A stretch of 47,231 nucleotides of DNA, taken from the NCBI GenBank assembly GCA_005889405.1, contig VBFY01000036.1, positions 1 through 47,231 of the forward strand, read 5' to 3'. This document shows, in pieces, positions 15,605-23,257 of this stretch. The number at the start of each line of letters is the position of its first letter. Within the stretch, counting starts at the first letter, position 1. Origin of the DNA: Chloroflexota bacterium (GTDB taxonomy: Bacteria; Chloroflexota; Limnocylindria; P2-11E). Under the pieces are notes generated by a model. It was not told the origin of the DNA. It saw only the letters and a program-made list of their open reading frames with translations, and ran no database searches. The translations under genes were made by a program, and so were the position numbers.

Positions 15605-16027
15605 GTGACCAAAGATCGCACGCACCCAAACGGTCGTCACGAGCACGACAGCGGACAGGCACTGGTGGAGACCGCGCTCACGCTGTCGCTCCTTGTGTTC
15701 ACGATCCTCGGGGGCGCGGACATGGCGCGCGCGTTCGCCGCGCAGCTCGGGGTGCAGAACGCCGCGCGGGCCGGCGCGGAGGCTTGGGTGACGCGCGCCG
15801 CCACGACCGACGCGCAGGCGATCGCTTACGCCACCGACGAGCTCGGCCGCATCGCCGGCGTCGACTCCGCCGCGACGACGATCACGGTCACCCATACCAC
15901 CGGCGCCGGTGGCGAGTCGCTGGCGAACGTGCGCGTGCAGTACACGTACCGAACGCTCGCGCCCTGGCCATTCGTCCCGAACACGCTCAATCTCGACAAG
16001 ACCGCGACGTTCCGGAACTACCCGTGA
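15605..16027 (+). CDS. TadE-like minor pilin
   Basis: This 140-residue protein has the TadE signature: a short basic/polar head, then SGQALVETALTLSLLVFTILG with the Glu at position +5 of a type IV prepilin-like site, followed by a hydrophobic helix and an extracellular domain of about 90 residues. TadE-like pseudopilins are exported and processed by a prepilin peptidase and help assemble Flp pili. The GTG start at 15605 is backed by a -10 box 7 nt upstream. It is the first of three cotranscribed genes; its stop overlaps a GTG in a GTGA. Confidence 0.83.
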   Translation: MTKDRTHPNGRHEHDSGQALVETALTLSLLVFTILGGADMARAFAAQLGVQNAARAGAEAWVTRAATTDAQAIAYATDELGRIAGVDSAATTITVTHTTGAGGESLANVRVQYTYRTLAPWPFVPNTLNLDKTATFRNYP

Positions 16028-16047
16028 CGCGCCTGCTTTGCGGCGCT

Positions 16048-16164
16048 GGCACCGAAACCCTCTCTACGACGGGACAGCGTGCTGCCCCGGAGCCGCTCTG
16101 CGGTACGCGCGAAACCCCGTCCCTACGGGACGGGGACCCCTGGCGCGCGGGGGCCCTCGGTGCC
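16048..16164 (+). other. Strongly self-complementary 117-nt segment (candidate structured RNA or palindromic insert)
   Basis: The segment is closed by an 8-bp perfect arm, GGCACCGA (16048-16055) with TCGGTGCC (16157-16164). Inside, CGCGCG (16106-16111) pairs with CGCGCG (16144-16149) and encloses a perfect 9-bp hairpin, CCCCGTCCC (16115-16123), loop TAC, GGGACGGGG (16127-16135). A smaller hairpin CCGC-TCT-GCGG lies at 16093-16103, and GCGT/ACGC could extend it. Either it is an RNA element in the leader of the second TadE-like gene (start 16189), or a palindromic insert carried in frame near the N-terminus if translation begins at 16024. I could not match it to a known riboswitch class. Confidence 0.5.
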
Positions 16165-16188
16165 AACGCCGGTCTCAGCACTCGACCC

Positions 16189-16656
16189 GTGATAGGTCCG
16201 CGTCGATCTGTCGACTCCGCGATCCGGAACGACCGGGCGCAAGCGTTGGTCGAGACCGCGCTCGTTCTACCGCTCCTCTTGTTACTCATCGTGGGTCTCT
16301 TCGACATCGGGCGCGCGATATGGCTCAGCAATACGCTGGCGACCGCGGTGCGCGAGGGCTCGCGCTACGGCGTCGTGCACGGCGCGCTCAGCGGATCGCC
16401 GACCGGTCCGGGCGCCGCCTCGTACACGGCACCGGACACCGACACGGCGATCACGGCGCAGGTGCGGGCGTACGCCACCGGAGTCCCGAACAACCTCACG
16501 GTCCAATCGACGTGGCCCGACGGCAACGCGAATCGTGGCAGCCGCATCGTCGTGAGCGCAAGCTTCCCGTTCACGCCGATCCTCGCCCAGGTGTTCCTCG
16601 GAGGTGGACTGGGCATCACGCTGCGATCGAGCTCGACGCTGGTGATCGAGCAATGA
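16189..16656 (+). CDS. Second TadE-like minor pilin
   Basis: The core of this 155-residue protein is RAQALVETALVLPLLLLLIVGLFDIGRAIW, the TadE-type prepilin segment with Glu at +5, then an external domain ending in a beta-rich stretch (SRIVVSASFPFTPILAQVF). It would be a pseudopilin of the Tad system. The start is not settled: GTG 16189 puts a short basic head before the helix, as in other TadE proteins; GTG 16024 overlaps the preceding stop as GTGA but adds 55 low-complexity residues encoded by the self-complementary segment. Its stop overlaps the next start in ATGA. Confidence 0.8.
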   Translation: MIGPRRSVDSAIRNDRAQALVETALVLPLLLLLIVGLFDIGRAIWLSNTLATAVREGSRYGVVHGALSGSPTGPGAASYTAPDTDTAITAQVRAYATGVPNNLTVQSTWPDGNANRGSRIVVSASFPFTPILAQVFLGGGLGITLRSSSTLVIEQ

Positions 16657-17897
16657 GGCGCTGGTCGCGCGACGACGGCGGGCAGGCGCTGATCCTCATC
16701 GCTGTCGCGCTCGGCGGATTGCTCCTCGGCATCGGGCTCGCGCTCGACACCGGCCAGCTCTTCGTGTCGCGGCGGGCAGCGCAAACAGCGGCGGACGCCG
16801 GCGCGTGGGCGGGCGCGGCGGTGCTGTATGCCGGCGGCAGCGCGGCGCAGGCCCGGACGGCGGCCACGGACGACGCGACGCGCAACGGCTACACCGACGG
16901 GGGCTACATCACCGTGGCGAGCGCCTCCCCGCCCGCGAGCGGTACCTACTCCGGCGATCCCGGCTACATCGAGGTGACGATCACCGAGCAGGTGCTCACG
17001 CGATTCCTCTTCGGCGCCAGCTCCGGCCGCACCGCCATATCAGTTCGCGCCGTGGCGGGACTCGCTCGTTCCGGCAGCGGCGAGGCCATCGTCGTTACCC
17101 ATGGGTCCACTTCCAGCACGTTGACCCTGAATGGCAGCACACGCTTGACCGTCGTCGGCGGTGGCACGAGCACGAACTCCACCAGCAACACCGCCGTCAA
17201 CATCGGTAGCGGGGGACTGCTGACCGGCACCTTCCACCGCGTCACCGGAAACGTCTCCGGAACCGTCGCGGCACGTATGAGCCCCGCACCATCCGTGGGC
17301 GTGGCCGCCACCGCGGATCCTTTCGCCGCGGTCGCAGGTCCTTCGACGAACGGCCTGCCTGTATTCGCGGGACAGACGATCACGACGCCTGTGACGCTGA
17401 GTCCGGGGATCTACACCGGCCTCATCACCGTGGGAAACAGCGGGGTCGCGAGTCTGAACGCCGGGAACTACATATTCCGCGCGGGCCTCAGAACGACGGG
17501 CACCGGCTCCCTCGTGCTCGCGGGCAGCAGCGGCGTTCTCCTCTACAACGCGAACGCGAGTTATCCGGCAGCTGGTGGAGCGTGCGGAAACATCTCCCTC
17601 GCCGGGACAGGGACGATGACTCTGTCCGCGAGCAAAACGGGCTCGTACGCAGGGATGCTGCTGTTCCAGGACCGCAGCTGCGCGAACGGCGCGGCGATCA
17701 GTGTGCGGACCGGCACGACTCTCAGCGGAACGCTTTACCTGCCCGCGGCGGCGCTCACGCTCACGCTGGTGAACAGCGTCACGATCGCGTCGCAGATCGT
17801 GGCCTACGAGCTCACGGTGACCGGAAACAACACCCTCACGATGAACTTCACGCCGGCTTCGATCACAGGCACGCGGGTGCCGTCGCTCGTCGAGTGA
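16653..17897 (+). CDS. TadG-like pilus protein with beta-rich surface domain
   Basis: The 414-residue protein opens with the Tad N-terminal segment RDDGGQALILIAVALGGLLLGIGLALDTG and the downstream RRAAQTAADAGAWAGA motif typical of TadG-like proteins, which anchor in the membrane by this helix. From about residue 145 the sequence is rich in Thr, Ser, Gly and Ala with regular short beta strands (for example GSLVLAGSSGVLLYN, YAGMLLFQDR, SGTLYLPAAALTL), as in the beta-helical C-terminal domains of actinobacterial and chloroflexal TadG relatives. Two cysteines (GGACGN and RSCANG) could form a disulfide outside the cell. Last gene of the three-gene pilin operon; it ends 12 bases from the convergent cpaB. 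Confidence 0.78.
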   Translation: MRRWSRDDGGQALILIAVALGGLLLGIGLALDTGQLFVSRRAAQTAADAGAWAGAAVLYAGGSAAQARTAATDDATRNGYTDGGYITVASASPPASGTYSGDPGYIEVTITEQVLTRFLFGASSGRTAISVRAVAGLARSGSGEAIVVTHGSTSSTLTLNGSTRLTVVGGGTSTNSTSNTAVNIGSGGLLTGTFHRVTGNVSGTVAARMSPAPSVGVAATADPFAAVAGPSTNGLPVFAGQTITTPVTLSPGIYTGLITVGNSGVASLNAGNYIFRAGLRTTGTGSLVLAGSSGVLLYNANASYPAAGGACGNISLAGTGTMTLSASKTGSYAGMLLFQDRSCANGAAISVRTGTTLSGTLYLPAAALTLTLVNSVTIASQIVAYELTVTGNNTLTMNFTPASITGTRVPSLVE

Positions 17898-17909
17898 CGA
17901 GCGGCCGAC

Positions 17910-18662
17910 CTAGGGCCGCTGGATCCGCTGCGCCTCGTTCGTGAAGCTCGCGCCCGCGGTCCCCGCCGGCCGCGCGTCACCCGGCGCGCGCAGGAGCAGC
18001 GCCAGGTTCCCGCCCGATGCTTGAAGCGCCGCGATCCGCTCCGCGGTCGTGGCGTCGACGCGCAGCGTGTACACGGTGATGGTCTTCGCGAGCACCGGCA
18101 CGTCCTGGATCACGATGCGTCCGATGAAGTCCTGCTTCGGCTCGGCCACGGCCAGCGTGTAGAGGATGTCCACGTGATCGCCGGCCGCGATCGCGCCGCC
18201 CGCCGCGTTCGCGTCGGGGATGTTGAGCGACATGGCGCGGAAGCCGATCGAGTTCGCGACCGTCGCGCCCGGGGGCAGTACCGCGATGTGCCCTTCGCTG
18301 CCGGTCTGCGCGAGCTTCGTCGGCAGCACCGGCTCGTTCTTGGAGAGCGCGACGGTCGTGATCATGCCGGTCGCGGTGTTCGCGTCGTGCAGCGCGTTCG
18401 CGGGTGCGGCGTCGCGCGGCAGCTGGACGATCTTCAGGTCGCTCGCGCCGAGCGCGGACCGCGGCTCGATGTCGCGCGTGGCGACGACCACGTCGACCAT
18501 GGCGACGTCGGTCGGGGGCGCGCTGCGTGCGGCGACGCCGTAGAGGTAGGTGCCGGCGCCAGCGACGATCGCGATGATCACGCCGAGCGCAAGAAGGGCG
18601 CGAGACAGCAGCCGTGAGCGCGATGGTCTGTACGGGTCTCCGAGGTTGATTCCCGTACTCAC
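17910..18662 (-). CDS. cpaB: CpaB family Flp pilus assembly protein
   Basis: The 250-residue protein has one N-terminal transmembrane helix (residues about 19-45), then a SAF domain (VDVVVATRDIEPRSALGASDL...), and an RcpC/CpaB-type domain with GFRAMSLNIPDANAAGG and GDHVDILYTL. CpaB/RcpC proteins sit outside the membrane and support Flp pilus assembly. The GTG start at 18662 has an AAGG ribosome site 5 nt upstream. It is divergent from the cpaE-like gene across 70 bp and convergent with the pilin operon, so it is transcribed on its own. Confidence 0.87.
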   Translation of the reverse strand: MSTGINLGDPYRPSRSRLLSRALLALGVIIAIVAGAGTYLYGVAARSAPPTDVAMVDVVVATRDIEPRSALGASDLKIVQLPRDAAPANALHDANTATGMITTVALSKNEPVLPTKLAQTGSEGHIAVLPPGATVANSIGFRAMSLNIPDANAAGGAIAAGDHVDILYTLAVAEPKQDFIGRIVIQDVPVLAKTITVYTLRVDATTAERIAALQASGGNLALLLRAPGDARPAGTAGASFTNEAQRIQRP

Positions 18663-18732
18663 GAAAGCCTTAATGTTTCGCAGCGGCGCACTGCGGCGAG
18701 TCTAGCGGCGCTTGGAAGACCGAAAGGAAGGC

Positions 18733-19881
18733 ATGGCGGGCGAGAAGATCCTCTGCGTCGATGACGAGGACGCGATCCGCAAGCTCTGCACGGTCTATCT
18801 CGCGAAGCGCGGATACCTCGTCGAGGCGGTCGCGAACGGTGTCGAAGCCTTGCGGCTCGTCGAAACCAAGGGGCCGCCCGACCTCGTCGTGACCGACGTG
18901 AACATGCCGCTCATGAACGGCCTCGAGCTCGTCAAACGCCTTCGCGAGGATCGCCGCACCGCCCGCACGCCGATCATCGTCCTCTCCGCCGCCAAACAGG
19001 AGCAGGACATCCTTGCCGGGTACTCCCACGGCGCCGACGACTACATCGGTAAGCCGATCGACCTGGCGGTCCTTGCCGCGAAGATCGAGACGATCCTGCG
19101 ACAGACGCGGGGCGTGACAGAGGTGATCGCGGCGCCGCGCAAGCTGGCCGTCGTCATCGCGTTCGCGCACGGCAAGGGCGGCGTCGGAGCGACGACTCTC
19201 GCCGCCAACGTCGCCTCAGCCCTCGCCGCCGAAGGCAAGTCGGTCGTGCTCCTTGATCTGAATCTGCAGTTCGGGAACGCTGCGATGTTCTTCGATCTCC
19301 GTCCGCGCACGACGATCGTTGACTACGCGCGCGCTGACATCACCCGTGTCACCGAGGAGGATTTCGCGCTGTACCTCGCTGACCACAAGAGCGGCGTACG
19401 GATCCTTGCCGCCCCGCCGTCCCCCGAGGAGGCGGAGCTCGTCAGCATCGCGGCCGTACAACAGGCCATCGATCTCGCTCGCGGTGGACGCGATGTGGTC
19501 GTGCTCGACCTGGCGACGAAGCTGGACGAGGTCACGCTCGCGTCGCTCGACGTCAGCGACGTCGTCTGCGTGGTCACAGCGCCGCATCTCGCGGCGCTGC
19601 GCAGTACGTCAGACACCCTCGCGATGCTGACGCGGATCGGCATCTCCGACGAGCGGATCCTGGTCACGCTCGTCCGCAACACGCCGAAGGGCATCGACGA
19701 CGCGGGTGTCGCGAAATTCCTGAAACGCAAGGCAGACGTCATCGTGCCGTACGCCGAGAAGGCCGATGCGGCCGCGGACCTCGGCGTGCCATATGTGCTG
19801 GCCGAGCCCAACGACAAGATCGCGGTCTCCCTCCGGCAGCTCGCGGTGCGGCTCGCGACGCGGAAAGCCGTCCCCGCGTGA
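18733..19881 (+). CDS. cpaE: Response-regulator/ParA fusion, CpaE/TadZ-like pilus localisation ATPase
   Basis: Residues 1-125 form a receiver domain that keeps the full phosphorylation site: VDDED, Asp55 in VVTDVNMP, VLSAAK and IGKPID. Residues 138-375 form a MinD/ParA ATPase with the deviant Walker A AHGKGGVGATTLA (147-155), LLDLNLQFG and the switch region VVVLDLATKLDEV. CpaE/TadZ proteins position the pilus machine at the cell pole; many have a degenerate receiver, so an intact Asp suggests phospho-control here. ATG 18733 follows an AAAGGAAGG ribosome site; a TTG 21 bases earlier is less likely. Its stop overlaps the next gene as GTGA. Confidence 0.86.
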   Translation: MAGEKILCVDDEDAIRKLCTVYLAKRGYLVEAVANGVEALRLVETKGPPDLVVTDVNMPLMNGLELVKRLREDRRTARTPIIVLSAAKQEQDILAGYSHGADDYIGKPIDLAVLAAKIETILRQTRGVTEVIAAPRKLAVVIAFAHGKGGVGATTLAANVASALAAEGKSVVLLDLNLQFGNAAMFFDLRPRTTIVDYARADITRVTEEDFALYLADHKSGVRILAAPPSPEEAELVSIAAVQQAIDLARGGRDVVVLDLATKLDEVTLASLDVSDVVCVVTAPHLAALRSTSDTLAMLTRIGISDERILVTLVRNTPKGIDDAGVAKFLKRKADVIVPYAEKADAAADLGVPYVLAEPNDKIAVSLRQLAVRLATRKAVPA

Positions 19882-20750
19882 GGCCGCCTTATCCGCTCGA
19901 GCTCGTTCCGCTTTTCCCCGAGTTCCTGAACAAGCGGCGCACGAAGTTCACGCTCCCGCTCCGCCTCATGGAGGAGCTCAAGATCGATCGGCCCAGCCTG
20001 TTCTTCGCCATCGGTGGTGTCGCACCGCAGGGCGGTGGACGACCGAACGAGATGTGGAACCCGTACGCCACGCAGTGGGACCAGTACCAGGCCGCCTCGG
20101 CGGCGGCGCGCGACGCCGGCCTCGTCCACGAGAAGGACGGGCGCTGGGATCTGACCCCTGCGGGTCGCGACCTGGTGCAGCGCGTGCGGCGTGAGGCCGA
20201 CGCCTATCTGGCGGCGCTGCCTTCGCCGCTGCGAGCCAGCGACCTCGCGCGCCTCGCGTCCCTGCTCGGACGCGCCTTCGAGGCGACGGCGGCGAGCCTC
20301 GATCAACGCTGGCATGTGCACATCCCGCGGGCTCGGCGCATGGCGGGCAGCGCTGCGCATCCGATGGTCGCCCTCGAGAACGCGATCTACGGTCTCTGGC
20401 AGGCGCGCGACGATTGCCACATGGCGGCGTGGCGGCAGGCCGGCCTGGATGGCCCAACGCTCGACACACTCACGCGCATCTGGCGAGGTGAAGCCGCGAC
20501 CGAGGCGGACCTTTCCGCGAAGCTCACGACGCAGCGACCTGCCGATGTCGCCGCGGAGCTCGGGCGCCTGCGTCAGGGCGGCCTCGTCGCCTCCGACGGG
20601 GCGCTGCGTACGACCGACAAAGGAGCGCAGACGCGCCAGGCGATCGAGGACGAGACGGACCGCCTCTTCTTCTCGGGATGGCCCGACGACGTCGGATCCA
20701 CGGCGCCCTGGATCGCTGAGAAGCTCGCGGCGGTGAACGCCTCCTTCTAA
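19878..20750 (+). CDS. Winged-helix protein, SCO6745-like
   Basis: The 290-residue protein resembles the SCO6745 group of helical, winged-helix-containing proteins. Two helix-turn-helix-like parts are visible: residues 10-110 (TLPLRLMEELKI ... GLVHEKDGRWDLTPAGRDLV) and 205-265 (TRIWRGEAATEADLSAKL ... GLVASDGALRTTDKG), with a conserved IYGLWQARDDCHMAAWRQAGL between them and a TDRLFFSGW tail. The role is unknown; DNA binding is likely from the fold. It is translated with the cpaE-like gene through a GTGA overlap, so it may regulate the pilus locus, though the family is not known for that. Confidence 0.65.
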   Translation: MRPPYPLELVPLFPEFLNKRRTKFTLPLRLMEELKIDRPSLFFAIGGVAPQGGGRPNEMWNPYATQWDQYQAASAAARDAGLVHEKDGRWDLTPAGRDLVQRVRREADAYLAALPSPLRASDLARLASLLGRAFEATAASLDQRWHVHIPRARRMAGSAAHPMVALENAIYGLWQARDDCHMAAWRQAGLDGPTLDTLTRIWRGEAATEADLSAKLTTQRPADVAAELGRLRQGGLVASDGALRTTDKGAQTRQAIEDETDRLFFSGWPDDVGSTAPWIAEKLAAVNASF

Positions 20751-20767
20751 GGGCCGTATCAGTCAAT

Positions 20768-20832
20768 GGCGTGTCAACGGATGCGTCGTTACTGCGGCGT
20801 GGGCGCGAGCCCGAAGGGCGAGCCGACACGCC
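20768..20832. repeat. Intergenic inverted repeat
   Basis: GGCGTGTC (20768-20775) and GACACGCC (20825-20832) are perfect 8-bp inverted repeats 49 bases apart, beginning 18 bases after the winged-helix gene. No T-tract follows, so it is not a clear intrinsic terminator. Confidence 0.3.
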
Positions 20833-20838
20833 TGGCAG

Positions 20839-20865
20839 AACGATCGAGCCGTAGGCGAGATCGTT
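20839..20865. promoter_or_regulatory. Hairpin with tandem G-A internal loop
   Basis: AACGATC, GA, GCC, loop GTA, GGC, GA, GATCGTT: a 7-bp stem and a 3-bp stem joined by a symmetric GA/GA loop, which in RNA forms sheared G-A pairs. It ends 37 bases before the response-regulator start. It may be a terminator without U-tract, an mRNA leader structure or, as DNA, a dyad operator. Confidence 0.4.
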
Positions 20866-20902
20866 ACATGTGGCACGGCAAATGCGATACAGGACCGTCA
20901 CG

Positions 20903-21646
20903 ATGATCGAGCAGCGGCCGTCGGCCGCTACGGCACCCTCCCGCACCGGCTCGCGGGTCATGATCGTCGAGGACGACCGCGATATCGCGATGCTGCTCTC
21001 GAGCATCCTCGCCGAGGAGGGCTACGGGACGCACGTGGTCACCGACTCGCGCCAGGCCCTTGAAACGTTCGAGCGCGTCCGGCCCGACGTCGTCACGCTC
21101 GACGTGATGATGCCGAGCCTCGATGGTATCAGCCTCTGCCTCGAGCTCCGTCGCAACACGGACATCCCGATCCTGTTCATCTCCGCCAAGAAGGAGCCGC
21201 CGGACCGTGTCGTCGGCCTGCGTGTCGGCGCGGACGACTACATCGGCAAGCCCTTCGACAACGACGAGCTGCTCGCGCGCATCGAAGCGCTGCTCCGCCG
21301 GGCGCAGATGTCGCACGACACCAGTGGCGCCAAGCAGCTTCGCTTCGGCCGGTTCGTGATCGACAGCGGCAGCGTGCAGGCCATCGCCGGTGACCGGCAG
21401 GTCCAGCTGACCCCCACCGAGTTCAAGCTCCTGCGCACGCTCGCGAGCGAGCCTGGCCGCGTGTTCACACGCGATGACCTGCTCACCGGGGTCTGGGGCT
21501 ACGAGCCGGGAAGCGACACTCGGTTGGTCGACGTCCACGTTGGCCGCCTCCGCAAGAAGCTGGAAGACGCAACCGTGGCCGAGGTCGCGATCGAAACCGC
21601 ACGGGGTTTCGGCTATCGCTTGGTTGACACGACCCGCGGGCGCTGA
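20903..21646 (+). CDS. OmpR/PhoB-type response regulator
   Basis: The 247-residue protein has a receiver domain (residues 17-130; VEDDRD, Asp67 in VVTLDVMMP, FISAKK, IGKPFD) and an OmpR-type winged-helix DNA-binding domain (about 145-240; QLTPTEFKLLRTLASEPGRVFTRDDLL, VHVGRLRKKLED, TARGFGYRL). It controls transcription by dimer binding to direct repeats. No histidine kinase gene is next to it, so it is an orphan here. ATG 20903 is chosen from the AGGA ribosome site 8 nt upstream; an in-frame GTG at 20870 is less likely. Its last 34 bases overlap the convergent DAHP synthase gene. Confidence 0.9.
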   Translation: MIEQRPSAATAPSRTGSRVMIVEDDRDIAMLLSSILAEEGYGTHVVTDSRQALETFERVRPDVVTLDVMMPSLDGISLCLELRRNTDIPILFISAKKEPPDRVVGLRVGADDYIGKPFDNDELLARIEALLRRAQMSHDTSGAKQLRFGRFVIDSGSVQAIAGDRQVQLTPTEFKLLRTLASEPGRVFTRDDLLTGVWGYEPGSDTRLVDVHVGRLRKKLEDATVAEVAIETARGFGYRLVDTTRGR

Positions 21647-22704
21647 CCCGCACGTTGCGTGCGACGCTCGCGCGCCGCCGATGCCAACAGGCCGAGCACC
21701 GTCACCGTCTCGTCCCACCCGATGCATGCGTCCGTGATGCTCTGTCCGTAGACGAGCCGCGACGGATCGGTGAGCTCCTGACGTCCGGCGACGATGAAGC
21801 TTTCGATCATCACGCCCGCGATACCGCGCTCGCCGGCGGCGATCTGGCTGGCGATGTCCGTCGCGACAGCGGGCTGGCGCAGGTGATCCCGCTCGCTGTT
21901 CCCGTGGCTCGCGTCGATGATGAGCCGCTCCGGGAGCCCCGCCTCCCGCAGCGCGTCGAGCGCGCCGCGCACGCTCGCGCGGTCGTAGTTCGGGCCGCGC
22001 GCACCGCCGCGCAGGATCACGTGGCCGTACGGATTGCCGCGCGTGCTCACGAAAGCCGCCAGGCCCTGCTCGGTCACGCCGATGAAGCTGTGCGGATGCG
22101 CGGTCGCGCGCACGGCGTCGATCGCGATCTGCACCGTGCCGCCGGTGCCGTTCTTGAACCCGACCGGCATGGAGAGACCTGAAGCGAGCTCCCGGTGCAC
22201 CTGGCTCTCCGTCGTGCGCGCGCCGATCGCGCCCCAGCTCACGAGGTCTGAGGTGTACTGCGGCGAGACGGGGTCGAGGAACTCGCAGCCCGCGGGCACG
22301 CCGAGCTCAGCGAGATCGAGCAACAGACGGCGCGCGAGGCGGAGGCCATCGTTGATGCGGAAGCTGCCGTCGAGGCCGGGATCGTTGATGAGACCCTTCC
22401 AGCCCACCGTGGTGCGCGGCTTCTCGAAGTAGACGCGCATCACGATGCGCAGATCGGCCGCGAGTTCCTTCGCGACCGTCGCGAGCCGGCGCGCGTAGTC
22501 CATCGCCGCCTCGACGTCGTGCACCGAACACGGTCCGACGACAACGATGAGCCGATCGTCCTCGCGATCGAGGATGCGCACGAGCTCCTCGCGCGCGGTC
22601 GCCACGGTCCGCGAGCCCGCCTCGGAGAGCGGAAGCTCGTCGAGCAGGATCGCCGGCGGGATGAGCGGCCGGTAGCCTTCGACGCGGAGGTCGCGGGTCT
22701 TCAT
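21613..22704 (-). CDS. aroG: 3-deoxy-7-phosphoheptulonate (DAHP) synthase, class I
   Basis: The 363-residue enzyme joins phosphoenolpyruvate and erythrose 4-phosphate, the first step of the shikimate pathway to aromatic amino acids. It is the AroF/AroG/AroH type: VVGPCSVHD with the metal-ligand Cys, MRVYFEKPRTTVGWKGLINDP, GCEFLDP, WGAIGARTTESQ, MPVGFKNGTGG, LRGG and IDASHGNS. The C-terminal extension past residue 345 is Arg-rich and overlaps the facing response regulator. Which aromatic acid inhibits it cannot be told by eye, so the aroG symbol is used generically. ATG 22704 is divergent from the carbonic anhydrase gene by 23 bp. Confidence 0.92.
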   Translation of the reverse strand: MKTRDLRVEGYRPLIPPAILLDELPLSEAGSRTVATAREELVRILDREDDRLIVVVGPCSVHDVEAAMDYARRLATVAKELAADLRIVMRVYFEKPRTTVGWKGLINDPGLDGSFRINDGLRLARRLLLDLAELGVPAGCEFLDPVSPQYTSDLVSWGAIGARTTESQVHRELASGLSMPVGFKNGTGGTVQIAIDAVRATAHPHSFIGVTEQGLAAFVSTRGNPYGHVILRGGARGPNYDRASVRGALDALREAGLPERLIIDASHGNSERDHLRQPAVATDIASQIAAGERGIAGVMIESFIVAGRQELTDPSRLVYGQSITDACIGWDETVTVLGLLASAARERRTQRAGQRPRVVSTKR

Positions 22705-22713
22705 CGCGCCACC

Positions 22714-22720
22714 TACTCTA
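22714..22720. promoter_or_regulatory. Symmetric -10 element between two divergent genes
   Basis: TACTCTA reads as TACTCT on the plus strand, ending 9 nt before the GTG at 22728, and as TAGAGT on the minus strand, ending 11 nt before the ATG at 22704. The whole gap is 23 bp. It repeats the TANNNTA arrangement seen at 958-964. Confidence 0.45.
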
Positions 22721-22727
22721 CGGAGCC

Positions 22728-23252
22728 GTGCCGCTCTACGGCTACCGCGGCAAGCGACCGACGGTGGCGCCCGATGCGTTCGTCGCGCCCACCGCCGTTC
22801 TCATCGGCGACGTGACGGTGCGGTCCGGCGCGTCGGTGTGGTTCGGGTCGGTCCTGCGCGGCGATATGGACCGCATCGAGATCGGCGAGCGCTCCAACGT
22901 GCAGGACAACTGCACCATCCACACCGACACGGGCGAGCCGACGATCATCGGGGCGGAGTGCACGATCGGTCACGGGGCCATCGTCCATTCGTCGATCGTC
23001 GAACGGAACGTTCTCATCGGGTCCGCCGCGGTCCTCGTCGGCGCCAACACCGTCGGCGAACGCACCATCGTCGGCGCGGGCGCCGTCCTCCCGGAGCGTT
23101 TCGCCGCGCCGGCGCGGTCGCTGGTGCTCGGCGTACCGGCACGAGTCGTCCGCGAGGTGCGCCCCGAAGATGACCGCTGGACGAGCGGCGCGGCGCACCA
23201 CTACGCCGACCTCTCCGCGTGGTACCGGGAGAACCTGAAGGAGACCGAGTAG
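22728..23252 (+). CDS. Gamma-class carbonic anhydrase-like protein
   Basis: The 174-residue protein folds as a left-handed beta-helix with hexapeptide repeats (PTAVLIGDVTVRSGASVWFGSVLRGDMDRIEIG). It has the gamma-carbonic-anhydrase features NVQDNCTIHTD (first zinc His), IGHGAIVHS (the other two His), and a C-terminal helix ending in YADLSAWYREN. The family forms trimers with metal at the subunit interface; several members are active only in part, so catalysis of CO2 hydration is likely but not certain. GTG start with a TACTCT -10 box. Ends 5 bases before histidine ammonia-lyase and is probably cotranscribed. Confidence 0.88.
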   Translation: MPLYGYRGKRPTVAPDAFVAPTAVLIGDVTVRSGASVWFGSVLRGDMDRIEIGERSNVQDNCTIHTDTGEPTIIGAECTIGHGAIVHSSIVERNVLIGSAAVLVGANTVGERTIVGAGAVLPERFAAPARSLVLGVPARVVREVRPEDDRWTSGAAHHYADLSAWYRENLKETE

Positions 23253-23257
23253 CCCCG

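Noticed and set aside
16048-16164. c-di-GMP-I (GEMM) riboswitch in the pilin operon
   Set aside because: GAAACC and GGGAC fragments are present, but the conserved GCAAAGCC core and the tetraloop-receptor pair are not in the right places.
20871-20885. TGGCACGGCAAATGC, one base off the sigma-54 -24/-12 consensus with correct spacing
   Set aside because: The adjacent regulator is OmpR-type, not an NtrC-type sigma-54 activator; the implied start leaves only a few bases before the ATG; sigma-54 is rare in the suspected phylum; and a single match is expected by chance in a window this size.
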